In this document: piece after piece, positions 8,161-17,411 of the stretch | Layout: each line of letters starts with the position of its first letter | Numbering within the stretch: the first letter of the stretch is position 1 | Assembly: GCA_020445765.1 (NCBI GenBank) | Contig: JAGRFY010000026.1 | Span: 1 to 52,382, forward strand | Origin: Rhodocyclaceae bacterium | GTDB lineage: Bacteria > Pseudomonadota > Gammaproteobacteria > Burkholderiales > Rhodocyclaceae | Direction of reading: 5' to 3' | DNA length: 52,382 nt | Notes under the pieces: generated by a model | What the model saw: only the letters and a program-made list of their open reading frames with translations | What the model was told of the DNA's origin: nothing | Databases searched by the model: none | Program-made: the position numbers and the translations under genes

Positions 8161-8206
8161 ACCCTCCCTTGGGGAGGATGTCGCGCAGCGACAGGAGGGC
8201 AGTCCA

Positions 8207-8626
8207 GTGACCGATTCCCGGCCCGGTATCGAAGCCCCTCTGGTCGATCGCCCGAACGGCGAGCCGCCGATCGTGCGCGGCCTCACCGCCACCGAACTGG
8301 CGTGGGCGGCCGGGCTGGCCTTCTTCTGCTGGCTGCCGGCGGGCCTCGTGCTCGCCCGCGTGGCCGGCACCCCAGTGGTCGCGGTGCTCTTCTGCAGCAT
8401 CGTGCCGACCGCCACCGTTTATGTGCTGGCCGGCTGGTTCCTGCGCCTCAAGCGCGATCGCCCGCAGGACTACCACATCCTGCTCGCCAAGCGCACGCTC
8501 GCCTGCGCCTTCGGCCTCGGCGAGCGCTACATCGACCGGCTCGGCCTGTGGGATCTCGGCCGCAGCCTGGCGAAGCCCGCCCGGCGCCGCCGCGCCCGCG
8601 CCCGCGCTCCGCGCGCCACCCGCTGA
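8207..8626 (+). CDS. TIGR03750 family conjugal transfer protein
   Basis: A 139-residue inner-membrane protein starting at GTG 8207 with AGGAGGG 8 bases upstream. Two membrane segments lie near residues 36-58 and 63-80, followed by a cytoplasmic-looking stretch with LKRDRPQDYHILLAKR, characteristic of the TIGR03750 family and similar in layout to the F-plasmid TraL/VirB3 class. The C-terminus is strongly basic. Probably a small assembly factor of the transfer channel. Confidence 0.82.
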   Translation: MTDSRPGIEAPLVDRPNGEPPIVRGLTATELAWAAGLAFFCWLPAGLVLARVAGTPVVAVLFCSIVPTATVYVLAGWFLRLKRDRPQDYHILLAKRTLACAFGLGERYIDRLGLWDLGRSLAKPARRRRARARAPRATR

Positions 8627-8650
8627 CCCTGCCCTTGCCTGGATTCGATC

Positions 8651-9367
8651 ATGCCGACTGCCTTCACCAACGCCCTGGCCGATGCCCATCGCACGGTGGC
8701 TTTCCACCGCTGGTTCAGCGCGGCGATGCTGACGATCCTGCTGCTCACCGTGATCGCCTGGCGCAGCCAGCAGACCGAGTTCCTGGTGCACATCCCGCCC
8801 GATCTCAGCAACGGCGCCGATGTGCGCGTCGGTGCCGTGGCCGAAGTCCAACCGGCCAACGCCTATCTCTTCGGCTTTCACATCCTGCAGCAGCTGAACC
8901 GCTGGCCGGAGAACGGCGGTCAGGACTTCGGCGAGCGCATCTATGCGCTGCAGCACTACCTCACCCCGGCCTGCCGCACCCAGCTCGCCGAGGACATGAA
9001 CGTCAAGGCGCAGCGCGGCGAACTCGCCCGCCGCACCCGCGCGCTGCAGGAGATCCCGGGCTACGGCTACGCCGCCAACCGGGTGATCCCCCACGGCGCC
9101 GGCTCGTGGACGGTGCTGGTCGATGCCCAGCTCACCGAGACCACCAACGGCGTGCCGGTCAAGGACACCTACATCCGCTACCCGCTGCACGTCGTGCGCT
9201 ACGACGTCGACCGGGAGCTGAACCCCTGGCAGCTCGCGCTCAACTGCTACGGCGGGCGCGAACCTGAGCGCCTCGCGATGGAGGCGCTGCAGGCGCCGGC
9301 CGTGCCGAGGACCGGTGCGCCGGTCTCGGCATTGCCCGCCGCCACCGCCCAGGAGAATCACCGATGA
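8651..9367 (+). CDS. TIGR03746 (PFL_4703) family ICE protein, TraE-like
   Basis: A 238-residue protein with one N-terminal membrane anchor (about residues 20-40) and a periplasmic domain. Family signatures visible: FLVHIPPDLSNGADVRVG, AYLFGFHILQQLNRWPENGG and a C-terminal LNPWQLALNCYGG block. The layout is that of VirB8/TraE-type bitopic proteins that join inner-membrane and outer-membrane parts of the channel. Its last codons overlap the start of the following gene by 4 bases. Confidence 0.87.
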   Translation: MPTAFTNALADAHRTVAFHRWFSAAMLTILLLTVIAWRSQQTEFLVHIPPDLSNGADVRVGAVAEVQPANAYLFGFHILQQLNRWPENGGQDFGERIYALQHYLTPACRTQLAEDMNVKAQRGELARRTRALQEIPGYGYAANRVIPHGAGSWTVLVDAQLTETTNGVPVKDTYIRYPLHVVRYDVDRELNPWQLALNCYGGREPERLAMEALQAPAVPRTGAPVSALPAATAQENHR

Positions 9368-10350
9368 AAGCCCTGTCCCCGATCCTCTTCGCCCTGCTGC
9401 CGGGTCTGGTCCAGGCCCAGGGCCTACCGAAACCGCCGGGCGGGCCGCTCGACGCCGATCTCGGTGCCTACCCGGAGCTGGGCTTCCTGGCGCGACAGCC
9501 GCCCTCCACCGAGTCTGCAGCTACGGTCGCGCCACAGCCTGCCGCAGCGGCGGTGCCGACGGCGGCGATGCCGACCGCAGCCCCCGTTGCAGGTTTCGCC
9601 GCGCCGGCATCGACACCCACCGCCCGACCCCACCGCGCCGGCGAACACGTGCTCTACGAGCGCCGTCCGGTACCGGTGCGGCTCGTGGTCGGCGCCGAGC
9701 GCCTGGTGGACCTGCCCTTCGTGCCGCTGTTGCAGTTGCCCCCCGCGCTGGAAGGCCGCTTGCTGGTCCAGCCGATCGAGAACGTGCTCTACCTGACCGC
9801 GCTCGACGCCTTGCCGAAGAGCCGGTTGCTGGTCCAGTCCCTCGACGGCAGCCAGGTGATGCCGCTCGACCTGGAGACCCTGCCGGCGAAGGCCGCCAAG
9901 TCCTCGGGACGCCTCGAGGACCTGGTGATCCATCTGCCGGGCGAGCGCCCGGGCGGTGACGCGAGCGCCGAGGCATCAACCACGGCTGAACCGGACATGG
10001 TGACGCTGACCCGCTTCGCCTCCCAGTGGCTGTATGCCCCACCCCGCCTGATCCCGACTTCGCAGCGCGTCCGCCGTGCCGAGCTCGACCCGGCCAGCGC
10101 CGAGCACCTCTATCGCGGCGCGGCGCTGGCAGCCGAAGCGCTGGCCTCCTGGTGCGCAGGCCCACTTTGCGTCACCGCGGTCAAGCTCACCAACCGCAGT
10201 TCGCAGGCGGTGGAACTCTCGCCGCTCGCCTTCCGCGGCCGCTGGATCGCGGTCAGCGCCCAGCACTGGCGCCTGCAGCCGGCCGGCAGCGCGGCCGACA
10301 CCACCGCCGCCTACCTCGTCTCCGAGGGCGGCTTCGCCGACGCCCTTTGA
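9364..10350 (+). CDS. TIGR03749 (PFL_4704) family ICE protein, TraK-like
   Basis: A 328-residue exported protein. Residues 1-18 are a signal peptide ending VQA. A low-complexity Pro/Ala-rich stretch (about 40-90) precedes the conserved domain with HVLYERRPVPVRLVVGAERLV and LPPALEGRLLVQPIENVLYL. A second domain near 215-328 includes TRFASQWLYAPPRLIP and VTAVKLTNRS. Position after the TraE-like gene and before the TraB-like gene matches TraK-type (secretin-associated, VirB9-like) components of the outer-membrane core. Confidence 0.86.
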   Translation: MKALSPILFALLPGLVQAQGLPKPPGGPLDADLGAYPELGFLARQPPSTESAATVAPQPAAAAVPTAAMPTAAPVAGFAAPASTPTARPHRAGEHVLYERRPVPVRLVVGAERLVDLPFVPLLQLPPALEGRLLVQPIENVLYLTALDALPKSRLLVQSLDGSQVMPLDLETLPAKAAKSSGRLEDLVIHLPGERPGGDASAEASTTAEPDMVTLTRFASQWLYAPPRLIPTSQRVRRAELDPASAEHLYRGAALAAEALASWCAGPLCVTAVKLTNRSSQAVELSPLAFRGRWIAVSAQHWRLQPAGSAADTTAAYLVSEGGFADAL

Positions 10351-10363
10351 ATCGGAGGCCCTG

Positions 10364-11779
10364 ATGCAGATCGCCCACAACAAGCTCTTGCCGATCGTCG
10401 TCGTCACGGTACTGGTCGGCGCCGGTGCGCTGCTGATGCTGCGCGCGGGCGATGACCGGGTGCCCGCCGGCGCGCCGATGGAAGAGGTGCCCTTGCCGGC
10501 CACCACCCCGGGGGCCGATGCCGACACGCCGACCGAGACCTTGAACACGGTGGTCGGCGGATTCCGCCGGGTCGAACAGGAGATGGCCGCGCTGCGCGAC
10601 GCCAATGAGCAACTGCGCCGCGAAGCGCGCGAGGCGCGGGACATGGAGTACCGCCTGCGCGCGGATCTGGAGCGCGCGGTCGGCCAGGCGACGAGCCGGC
10701 TGCAGGCGAACAACGAAGCCCAGCGCCTGCGCCTGGAGTCGCTCGCCCAGGCACCGCAATCCGGCGACGCCCGTGGCAGCGGCTACGCGACCGATGTGGG
10801 CGGCATCCCCGCTCCGGGTGCGGAGCCTGGACAGTTCGTGGCCTCAGGGCCGACGACACCGGCGCCGGTCGGCGCCGGCCGCCTGGTGCTGCCCGCGGGC
10901 TATCGCATGGGGGTCGGCGCCGACGGCCGCAAGGGCGTCGTGCGGGCGGTGGCCGCCCAGCCTGCGCCGCGCCCGGCACGACCCAGCGGTCCGCCACCGG
11001 CGACCCCCTACTACACCATTCCCGAGAACGCGACGCTCACCGGCGCGACCGCGATGACCGCGCTGGTCGGCCGGGTGCCGATCGATGGCCGGGTGACCGA
11101 TCCGATGCAGTTCAAGGTGCTGCTCGGCCCGGAGAACCTCGCCGCCAACGGTCACTATCTGCCGCCCAATCTCGCCGGCATCGTGGTCTCCGGCATCGCC
11201 GTCGGCGACATGACGCTTTCCTGCTCGGAGGGTTTCATCCAGTCGCTGACCTTCGTCTTCGCCGACGGTGCGATCCAGACCGTCTCGAAGCGCAAGGGCG
11301 GCGCGGCCACCAAGTCGGTCGGCCGCGGCGGCACCGACGAGCGCCTCGGCTACCTCTCGGATGCCTACGGCAATCCGTGCGTGCGCGGCGAGTTCGTCAC
11401 CAACGCGCCGGCCTACCTCACCGATCTGGTGGGACTCAAGGCCTTGTCGCTCGCCGGCGAGGCCGCCGCCGCGGCCCAGACCACGACCAGCACCAGCGCG
11501 CTCACCGGCGGCAGCACCAGCACGGTGACCGGCGACACCGGCCGCTATGTGCTCGGCAAGGCGGTGAGCGGCGGCGTCGACGAGGTCACGAGCTGGATCC
11601 TGCGCCGCCTGGACAACAGCTTCGACGCCGTCGTCGTGCGCGCCGGCGTCGAGATCGTCGTGCACATCGAAGAAGAGATCCCCCTCGACAAGGCGGCCGA
11701 GCCGCGCCTGATCGACTACGGCCGCCCGGATCTCGCCACCTCGAGCCCGCATGGAGACCACTACCATGGCCTGCACTGA
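10364..11779 (+). CDS. TIGR03752 (PFL_4705) family ICE protein, TraB-like
   Basis: A 471-residue VirB10/TraB-like protein spanning the envelope. A single membrane anchor lies near residues 6-25, then a coiled coil (about 60-125; QEMAALRDANEQLRREAREAR), a Pro-rich linker and a C-terminal beta-rich domain from about 215 (YTIPENATLTGATAMTALVG; later CVRGEFVTNAPAYLTDL). The ATG at 10364 follows GGAGG by 7 bases; the open frame extends further upstream over the previous gene but lacks a start signal. Overlaps the lipoprotein gene. Confidence 0.87.
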   Translation: MQIAHNKLLPIVVVTVLVGAGALLMLRAGDDRVPAGAPMEEVPLPATTPGADADTPTETLNTVVGGFRRVEQEMAALRDANEQLRREAREARDMEYRLRADLERAVGQATSRLQANNEAQRLRLESLAQAPQSGDARGSGYATDVGGIPAPGAEPGQFVASGPTTPAPVGAGRLVLPAGYRMGVGADGRKGVVRAVAAQPAPRPARPSGPPPATPYYTIPENATLTGATAMTALVGRVPIDGRVTDPMQFKVLLGPENLAANGHYLPPNLAGIVVSGIAVGDMTLSCSEGFIQSLTFVFADGAIQTVSKRKGGAATKSVGRGGTDERLGYLSDAYGNPCVRGEFVTNAPAYLTDLVGLKALSLAGEAAAAAQTTTSTSALTGGSTSTVTGDTGRYVLGKAVSGGVDEVTSWILRRLDNSFDAVVVRAGVEIVVHIEEEIPLDKAAEPRLIDYGRPDLATSSPHGDHYHGLH

Positions 11780-12326
11780 CCCGCGCCGGCGCGTGTCCGC
11801 CCCGATCGCGGCGCTCGCCGCCGCCCTGCTGCTCTCGGCCTGCTCGGTCGCCGGCCCGAGGAAGTCGCCGCTGCCCGACGACGGCCCGGACATGCGGGCG
11901 ATCTACGACGGCCACCGCAGCGGCGGCCGGCGCCCGGATCTCGGCCCGCGCGAGCATCTGCCGGCAAGGCCGCTCGCTGGGGGCGAGCTCCCCGACCCGC
12001 GGACCCGCTCGATCGTCGACCAGATCGAGCAGCGCTTTCCCCGCGCCCCCAACCCGGACCTGGTGATGTACGTCTATCCCCACCTCGCCCAGGGCCGCTA
12101 TCCGGTGCCGGGCTACTTCACCGCCTTCCCGATGTATGAGCGCGTCGAGTACCTGCTGCCGGGTGAGGCCACCGCCTGGCGCCCGTCGGCGGGCGGCTTG
12201 CCGATGGACGTGCCCGGTCCGGCATCGGCGCCGGCCCGAGTTCCCGCGGACGCCGATGCGCCGGTGGTCGATCCCGTTTCGCTGGGCACGCCGGAACCGG
12301 CGGCCCTGATCTCCCCCACGTACTGA
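11766..12326 (+). CDS. TIGR03751 conjugative transfer region lipoprotein
   Basis: A 186-residue lipoprotein. The signal sequence ends in a lipobox LLSAC with the modified Cys at residue 26, so it is anchored at the outer or inner membrane; role is VirB7/TraV-like by position (inference). The family signature includes DMRAIYDGH near the N-terminus and MYVYPHLAQGRYPVPGYFTAF in the middle. The ATG at 11766 has GGAG 9 bases upstream; ATG 11751 is an alternative. The gene begins inside the end of the TraB-like gene. Confidence 0.85.
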   Translation: MACTDPRRRVSAPIAALAAALLLSACSVAGPRKSPLPDDGPDMRAIYDGHRSGGRRPDLGPREHLPARPLAGGELPDPRTRSIVDQIEQRFPRAPNPDLVMYVYPHLAQGRYPVPGYFTAFPMYERVEYLLPGEATAWRPSAGGLPMDVPGPASAPARVPADADAPVVDPVSLGTPEPAALISPTY

Positions 12327-12335
12327 GGGCCAGCC

Positions 12336-15155
12336 ATGTTCGGCTTCATCAAGCTCAGCCGGGACGAGGCGCAGGACGAACAGGCGTCCGCATCTGCGCC
12401 CGGCCCCCACGTCCACCGCAAGGGCCTCAGCTTCCTCGAGCGCCGCCGCCAGGCGCTGCGCCCGCCCTCCTTTACCGATCACATCCCGGTGGTCGACTAC
12501 GACGCCGCGAGTGGGACCTTCCAGTTCGAGGACGGCCTCTCCCACGCGCTGATGTTCGAACTCTCGCCGATCGCCACCTCGGCGCGCACCGAGGACTATC
12601 TGCTCGAGCGCCGGCGCGAGATCGAGAACGCGATCTCGGGCCTGCCCGAGTACGACACCGCGCCGTGGGTGGTGCAGTTCTTCTGCCACGACGACACCGA
12701 ACTCGCCCGGGTGATGGACGACATCCGCCGCTACGTGCTCGACGTCCATGGCGGGCCGGCGTCGGCGAAGGCCCGCGCGATCGCCGACTCGGAACTGACG
12801 CGCGCGGTGCTCGAGCAGCTCGCCGAGCACTACGAGCAGGCGCGCCGCGACCAGGGGCTGTTCCACGACCACGTCGTCTCCAAGGAGACCTGGCGCGGCC
12901 AGATGCGCCGCGTGCGCTGCGTGCTCTACCGCCGCTACCCGAAGGGTCATGACGTCTCGCGCGAGCGCGAATCCCCGATCGACCAGCTCACCCTGGTGGG
13001 TGCTTCCCTGATGGCCTCGCTGCGCGCGAGCGGCATCGAGGCGCGGCGCATGGACCGCCTCGACTACTGGGCGTGGCTGCTGCCCTTCTTCAACCCGGTG
13101 CCGGACTATCTCGATTCGGTCCAGGCGATGCTCGAGGCCTTTGCGCTGCCGGCCGACGAGGATCTTCCTCCGCAGTTCGATCTCGGCGAGGCCTTATTCC
13201 TCGATTGGCCCGAGTCGGATCCCGAGGCCGGCCTGTGGCGCTTCGGCCGGCGTTCGATGCGCGCGCTCGCGCTGCAACACATTCGCCAGCGCCCGGACGT
13301 CGGTCACTTCACCGCCGAGCGCGAGATGGCCGAAGACACCCGGCTCGCCCGCTTCGACCGCCTGCCGGTCGGCACGATGCTGTCGGTCTCCTTCGTCGTC
13401 ACGCCCCAGGACACGATGCGCGAGCGCATCGGCGCGATCCAGCTGGCGAGCCGCGCGCGCACACCGGAAGCCGAGCACACCCACGCCGAGGCGCAGGCGG
13501 TGCTCGACCACATGGCCCGCCGCGACAAGCTCTATCCATGCTTCCTGGCGCTGATCGTCGCCGGCGACTCGGACGCCGAACTGCGCGACAAGGTCGGCTC
13601 GGTCCACACCACCCTCGCCGACTCGGGTCTCAAGCTGATCGAGCCACGCCACGAGCTGATCGGCTGCGACGTGTTGCTGCGGGCCCTGCCCGGCGGCTTC
13701 GACCCCGAGTTCGACGCCCGCCACCTGCGCCGCTCGCGCCTGATGTTCGCCTCGCAGATCGCCGCCCTGCTGCCGGTTTTCGGGCGGGCGCGGGGCACCG
13801 GGCATCCGGGCTTTCTGTTCTGGAACCGTTGCGGCGAACCGCTCTTCGTCGATCCGCTGAACCGCGAGGATCGCAAGGCCAACGGTCATCTGCTGGTGCT
13901 CGGCCAGACCGGCAGCGGCAAGAGCGCGACCTTGAACGCGCTGTGCCTGACCACGATGGCGGTGCACCGGCCACGCCTGGTGATCGTCGACGCGGGCGAT
14001 TCCTTCGATCTGCTGGGCCAGTACTTTCAAACGCTGGGCCTGGTCGTCCATCGCCAGAGAATCGCGCCCGGCGCCGGCGTCTCGCTGCCGGTCTTCGCGA
14101 ACGCGATGCGCCTGCTCGACGAGGACGGCACTGCGCCCGGCGCGCCAGTCCAGGCATTGGCGGTGGACGAAATGGACGAGGTGGCCGGGGCCGAGGAAGG
14201 CGACGACGACGAGCGCCGCGACTATCTCGGCGAGATGGTGATCCAGGCCCAGTTGATGATCACCGGTGGGGAGGCGCGCGAGGAGGCGCGCATGAGCCGC
14301 GCCGACCAGTTCCTGATCGCCGAGGCGATCAAGGCTGCGGCGCTCGATGCGAAGAGCCGTGGGATTCCCCATCCGCGGGTCGAGGACGTCGCCCGTGCGC
14401 TGATGGCGATGCGCCACGACGACGCCTACAGCGAGCCGCGCCGGCTGCGCGCCGAGGAGATGGGCCAGGCGATGATGGTGTTCTGCGACGCCGGCCTGCG
14501 CGGCGAGGTCTTCAACGGCTACGGCAGCGAGTGGCCGGACGCGGACGTGACGATCTTCGAGCTCGGCCACTTCGCCCGCGAAGGCTACGGCGATGCGCTG
14601 GCGATCGCCTACACGTCGCTGGTCAATCGGGTACAGAGCGTGGTCGAGGCCCACCACTACGAGGGCCGGCCGACGGTCTTCCTGACCGACGAGGGCCACA
14701 TCGTCACCCGCAACGCGCTGCTCGCCCCCTTCCTGGTCAAGGCCACCAAGATGTGGCGCAAGCTCGGCGCCTGGTTCTGGCTGGCGACGCAGAACATGCA
14801 GGACTTCCCGGACGCGGCTTCGCGCATCCTCAACATGTGCGAGTGGTGGCTGCTGCTGGCGCTGGACGCACCCGCCGAGATCGAGGACATCGCGCGCTTC
14901 CGCACGCTCACCGATGCCCAGCGCAACATGATCAAGGACGCCCGCAAGGTCGCCCCGAAATACACCGAGGGCGTGCTGCTGAACGCCAACGGCGAGTACC
15001 TGGTGCGCAACGTCCCGCCGCCGCTGGCCCTGGCGCTGGCGATGACCGAGCAGCACGAGAAGGCCGAGCGCGCCGAGATCATGCGAGCGCGCGGCTGCAG
15101 CGAGCTGGAAGCGGCGATCGAGGTCGCCCACCGGCTGAAGGCGTCGCGGGCATGA
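12336..15155 (+). CDS. conjugative transfer ATPase, TraC/VirB4 type (TIGR03744, PFL_4706)
   Basis: A 939-residue motor ATPase that energises pilus and channel assembly at the inner membrane. The N-terminal TraC-like domain (SFTDHIPVVDYD) precedes the P-loop LVLGQTGSGKSATLNAL at about residues 519-535. RLVIVDAGDSFDLLGQYF follows, then the Walker B-like TVFLTDEGHIVTRNALL near 778-794 and WFWLATQNMQDFPDAA, typical of VirB4 proteins. Length fits the family. Its stop overlaps the next start (ATGA). Confidence 0.93.
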   Translation: MFGFIKLSRDEAQDEQASASAPGPHVHRKGLSFLERRRQALRPPSFTDHIPVVDYDAASGTFQFEDGLSHALMFELSPIATSARTEDYLLERRREIENAISGLPEYDTAPWVVQFFCHDDTELARVMDDIRRYVLDVHGGPASAKARAIADSELTRAVLEQLAEHYEQARRDQGLFHDHVVSKETWRGQMRRVRCVLYRRYPKGHDVSRERESPIDQLTLVGASLMASLRASGIEARRMDRLDYWAWLLPFFNPVPDYLDSVQAMLEAFALPADEDLPPQFDLGEALFLDWPESDPEAGLWRFGRRSMRALALQHIRQRPDVGHFTAEREMAEDTRLARFDRLPVGTMLSVSFVVTPQDTMRERIGAIQLASRARTPEAEHTHAEAQAVLDHMARRDKLYPCFLALIVAGDSDAELRDKVGSVHTTLADSGLKLIEPRHELIGCDVLLRALPGGFDPEFDARHLRRSRLMFASQIAALLPVFGRARGTGHPGFLFWNRCGEPLFVDPLNREDRKANGHLLVLGQTGSGKSATLNALCLTTMAVHRPRLVIVDAGDSFDLLGQYFQTLGLVVHRQRIAPGAGVSLPVFANAMRLLDEDGTAPGAPVQALAVDEMDEVAGAEEGDDDERRDYLGEMVIQAQLMITGGEAREEARMSRADQFLIAEAIKAAALDAKSRGIPHPRVEDVARALMAMRHDDAYSEPRRLRAEEMGQAMMVFCDAGLRGEVFNGYGSEWPDADVTIFELGHFAREGYGDALAIAYTSLVNRVQSVVEAHHYEGRPTVFLTDEGHIVTRNALLAPFLVKATKMWRKLGAWFWLATQNMQDFPDAASRILNMCEWWLLLALDAPAEIEDIARFRTLTDAQRNMIKDARKVAPKYTEGVLLNANGEYLVRNVPPPLALALAMTEQHEKAERAEIMRARGCSELEAAIEVAHRLKASRA

Positions 15156-15697
15156 TCGGCGCCTGGGAACGCGGTACCGGCGCCGGCGTCGCGGCGCATC
15201 TGGCGCGCCTCTTCCAGGAGGCCGTCGACTCGCAGCGCCGGCTGATTTTCGTGCGCACGCCCGGCGAGGCCGATCTCGCCACCTGGGGCGCCGGTGCGGC
15301 CCGCGAGGCCCGCGAGGTCGGGGTCATCGATCTCACGCGCCTGGCCGCCGGCCAGTTGCGCATCCTCTATCACGGCCACAGCGCCGACGCCCACCTGCCG
15401 GCCGACGAGGACGCCACCCGCCAGGCCTGCAGCCGGCTCACGCTGCTCTGCGTGCATGGCCTGGACGTCGCCTTTGCGGCGCGGCCCACGGCCGTGCTCG
15501 GCTGGCTGCGCGACTGGGCCGCGCAGGTGCCGGTGACGATGCTCGCGAGCCGCATGCCGGAGCGCTTTCTCGCGCTGCCCGGGATCGCCGACCTGCGCTG
15601 CGCCGCCGACGTGATCGACGACGAATCCCACGGCCCGAGCGCCCGCGGACACGCCGTGGATTTCCTGAACCGCCTGTTCGATGAAGGTCCCCGATGA
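15152..15697 (+). CDS. unknown transfer-operon protein
   Basis: A 181-residue soluble protein that I do not recognise. It starts at ATG 15152 in a 4-base overlap with the ATPase gene and ends in an overlap with the following gene, so it is surely cotranslated with the transfer set. Visible features: alternating beta/alpha pattern (RRLIFVRTP, VGVIDLTRL, LTLLCVHGLD, VPVTMLASRMPERFL), reminiscent of a Rossmann-like fold, and no signal peptide or membrane helix. No P-loop is present. It may be a cytoplasmic partner of the ATPase (inference from position). Confidence 0.72.
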   Translation: MIGAWERGTGAGVAAHLARLFQEAVDSQRRLIFVRTPGEADLATWGAGAAREAREVGVIDLTRLAAGQLRILYHGHSADAHLPADEDATRQACSRLTLLCVHGLDVAFAARPTAVLGWLRDWAAQVPVTMLASRMPERFLALPGIADLRCAADVIDDESHGPSARGHAVDFLNRLFDEGPR

Positions 15698-17037
15698 ACG
15701 CTTCGCGTCGTTTGTCCCCCCGGTCGTTGTCCATCGTGCTCGCCGCTGCCGTACTGTTCGCCACCCCACCAGCCGGTGCGGCCCAGCTTCCTTCGGCCAA
15801 GTCCGACCTCTACTACCGCCTCGGCGGCAGTTCGCCGGCCTCGCGGGCCCCGAACCCGGCCGCGACGACAATGCGGCTCGGCCTCGGCGGCACCCTCGGC
15901 GCCAACTACTCCTGTGGCAAGTTCGACTTTGCGGCGAGCTGGGAGAAGCTGATGGACGGCTTCGCCAACCTCGGCACGGTGGTGAACGGCGCCGTCAAGG
16001 CCGGCATCGCGGCCCTGCCGCTCTACATCCTGCAGCGCGCCCAGCCCGGCCTCTATGAGCTCTTCCAGACCTATGCGGCCAAGGCCGAGGAGATGGTGAA
16101 CATCTCCTCGAAGAGTTGCGAGCAGATGGAGCGCGAAGTGCTCGCCGGCCAGAACCCCTATTCAGGCTGGGTCTCGATCGCCAAGGGCGAGGACTGGAAG
16201 CGCGAGGCGGTGGCGAGCAACGACGACATCGCCCGCGCCGCCGACCGCGTGGGCCACAACGACGGCCGAAACGGCATCGCCTGGATCGGCGGGCCGGCCG
16301 GCGGCGAAGCCCAGCCGCCGATCAATGTCATCGGCGACACCACCCGGGCCGGCTACAACGCGACGATGATGATGCCCGCCGCGTTCAACGGCGGCGGCTA
16401 TCCGGCCAACCGGTTGTCGGCCACCTTCCCCGGCCCGCTTGATGCCATCGACTTCGCCACCGAAGTGCTTGGCGAGGAGTACATCGGCATCTGCACCGAG
16501 GCCGCCTGCCCGCGCCGGGCGACCGGCACGGCGCTGGGCCTGCTGCCACGCTTCGAGGCCGAGATCCCGACCGCCGAGCAGCAGATGGCCTCGGTGATGG
16601 CGGTCGAACGCCCACCGGCCGGCGATCTGGCGATCGCCTCGGCCCCCGGGGTGCCGGTATCCCGGGATCTGGTCGAGGCGATCCGCGCGCTGCCGCCGGT
16701 CGAGCGTGGCATGGCGGAGGCACGCATCGCCCACGACGTGGCGCTGTCGCGCACTGTCGAGCGCGCGCTGATGGTGCGCAACCTCTTGATCACCGGCAAG
16801 TCGGTGCCCGCAGTCGCCAACAACGGCGAAGCGCTGCGGCGCATCGACCGGGCGCTCTCGGAGCTGAACCGCCACATCGACGACCTGATGTTCGAGGTGC
16901 GGGTGCGCCGCGAGCTGATCTCCCAGCCGGCCCAGGCCCTGCTGATCGAGCGGGCGGTATCCCGCGGCGAGTCCAAGTCCACCGGGCGGCGCGGCGCAGG
17001 CGATGCCGACAGCTTCCGTGACGGGCGGGTGCCATGA
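15694..17037 (+). CDS. TIGR03755 (PFL_4711) family ICE protein, TraH-like
   Basis: A 447-residue exported protein with a signal peptide of about 29 residues ending AGA. The mature protein starts with SDLYYRLGGSSPASRAPN and contains LGGTLGANYSCGKFDFAASW, and a single following Cys pair (SSKSCEQMEREV; ICTEAACPRRA), consistent with disulfide formation by the DsbC-like protein encoded at 19401. A C-terminal helical region (ALRRIDRALSELNRHIDDL) suggests a coiled coil. TraH-like pilus assembly role is by operon position. Confidence 0.87.
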   Translation: MNASRRLSPRSLSIVLAAAVLFATPPAGAAQLPSAKSDLYYRLGGSSPASRAPNPAATTMRLGLGGTLGANYSCGKFDFAASWEKLMDGFANLGTVVNGAVKAGIAALPLYILQRAQPGLYELFQTYAAKAEEMVNISSKSCEQMEREVLAGQNPYSGWVSIAKGEDWKREAVASNDDIARAADRVGHNDGRNGIAWIGGPAGGEAQPPINVIGDTTRAGYNATMMMPAAFNGGGYPANRLSATFPGPLDAIDFATEVLGEEYIGICTEAACPRRATGTALGLLPRFEAEIPTAEQQMASVMAVERPPAGDLAIASAPGVPVSRDLVEAIRALPPVERGMAEARIAHDVALSRTVERALMVRNLLITGKSVPAVANNGEALRRIDRALSELNRHIDDLMFEVRVRRELISQPAQALLIERAVSRGESKSTGRRGAGDADSFRDGRVP

Positions 17038-17411
17038 ACGTGACACCGATCCGCCGGCGCTGGCGTCCATCGCGCTTCCTGAAACGCGGCGCGGCCGCGC
17101 TGCTGCTCGTCTTCCTGGCGATCGCCGCAGTGATGGCTCTGGTGATCGCCGCCATGGGCGCCGGACCGGGTCTCGAAGCGCTGCGCAGCGGGCTCGATGC
17201 GGCCCGGCCGCTCACCACGACACTGCGCCTCGCGGCGATCTACGCGCTGTGGCACTTCTGGCCACAACTGGTCGAGCGCGTCTCGAATCGGCGCGGCATC
17301 GACGCCGCCGGCCGGCAAGCGGCCCATGCGATGCGCCATCGCATCGCGGCGGTACTGGTCGGCATCGAACTTCTGATCGGCCTGACCCGCATTCTCGGAG
17401 GGCACTCATGA
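17034..17411 (+). CDS. small ICE membrane protein
   Basis: A 125-residue basic protein with membrane segments near residues 20-42 (AALLLVFLAIAAVMALVIAAMG) and a possible C-terminal helix near 100-120. It overlaps the genes on both sides by 4 bases, fixing it as a genuine operon member between the TraH-like and TraG genes. No family recognised with confidence; proteins of similar size sit here in other GI-type elements. Confidence 0.72.
   Translation: MNVTPIRRRWRPSRFLKRGAAALLLVFLAIAAVMALVIAAMGAGPGLEALRSGLDAARPLTTTLRLAAIYALWHFWPQLVERVSNRRGIDAAGRQAAHAMRHRIAAVLVGIELLIGLTRILGGHS

Noticed and set aside
13073-15131. Long open frames on both strands over the TraC-type ATPase gene
   Set aside because: They are frame shadows of a clear ATPase gene. 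Only the end of one plus-strand frame (from 15152) is real.
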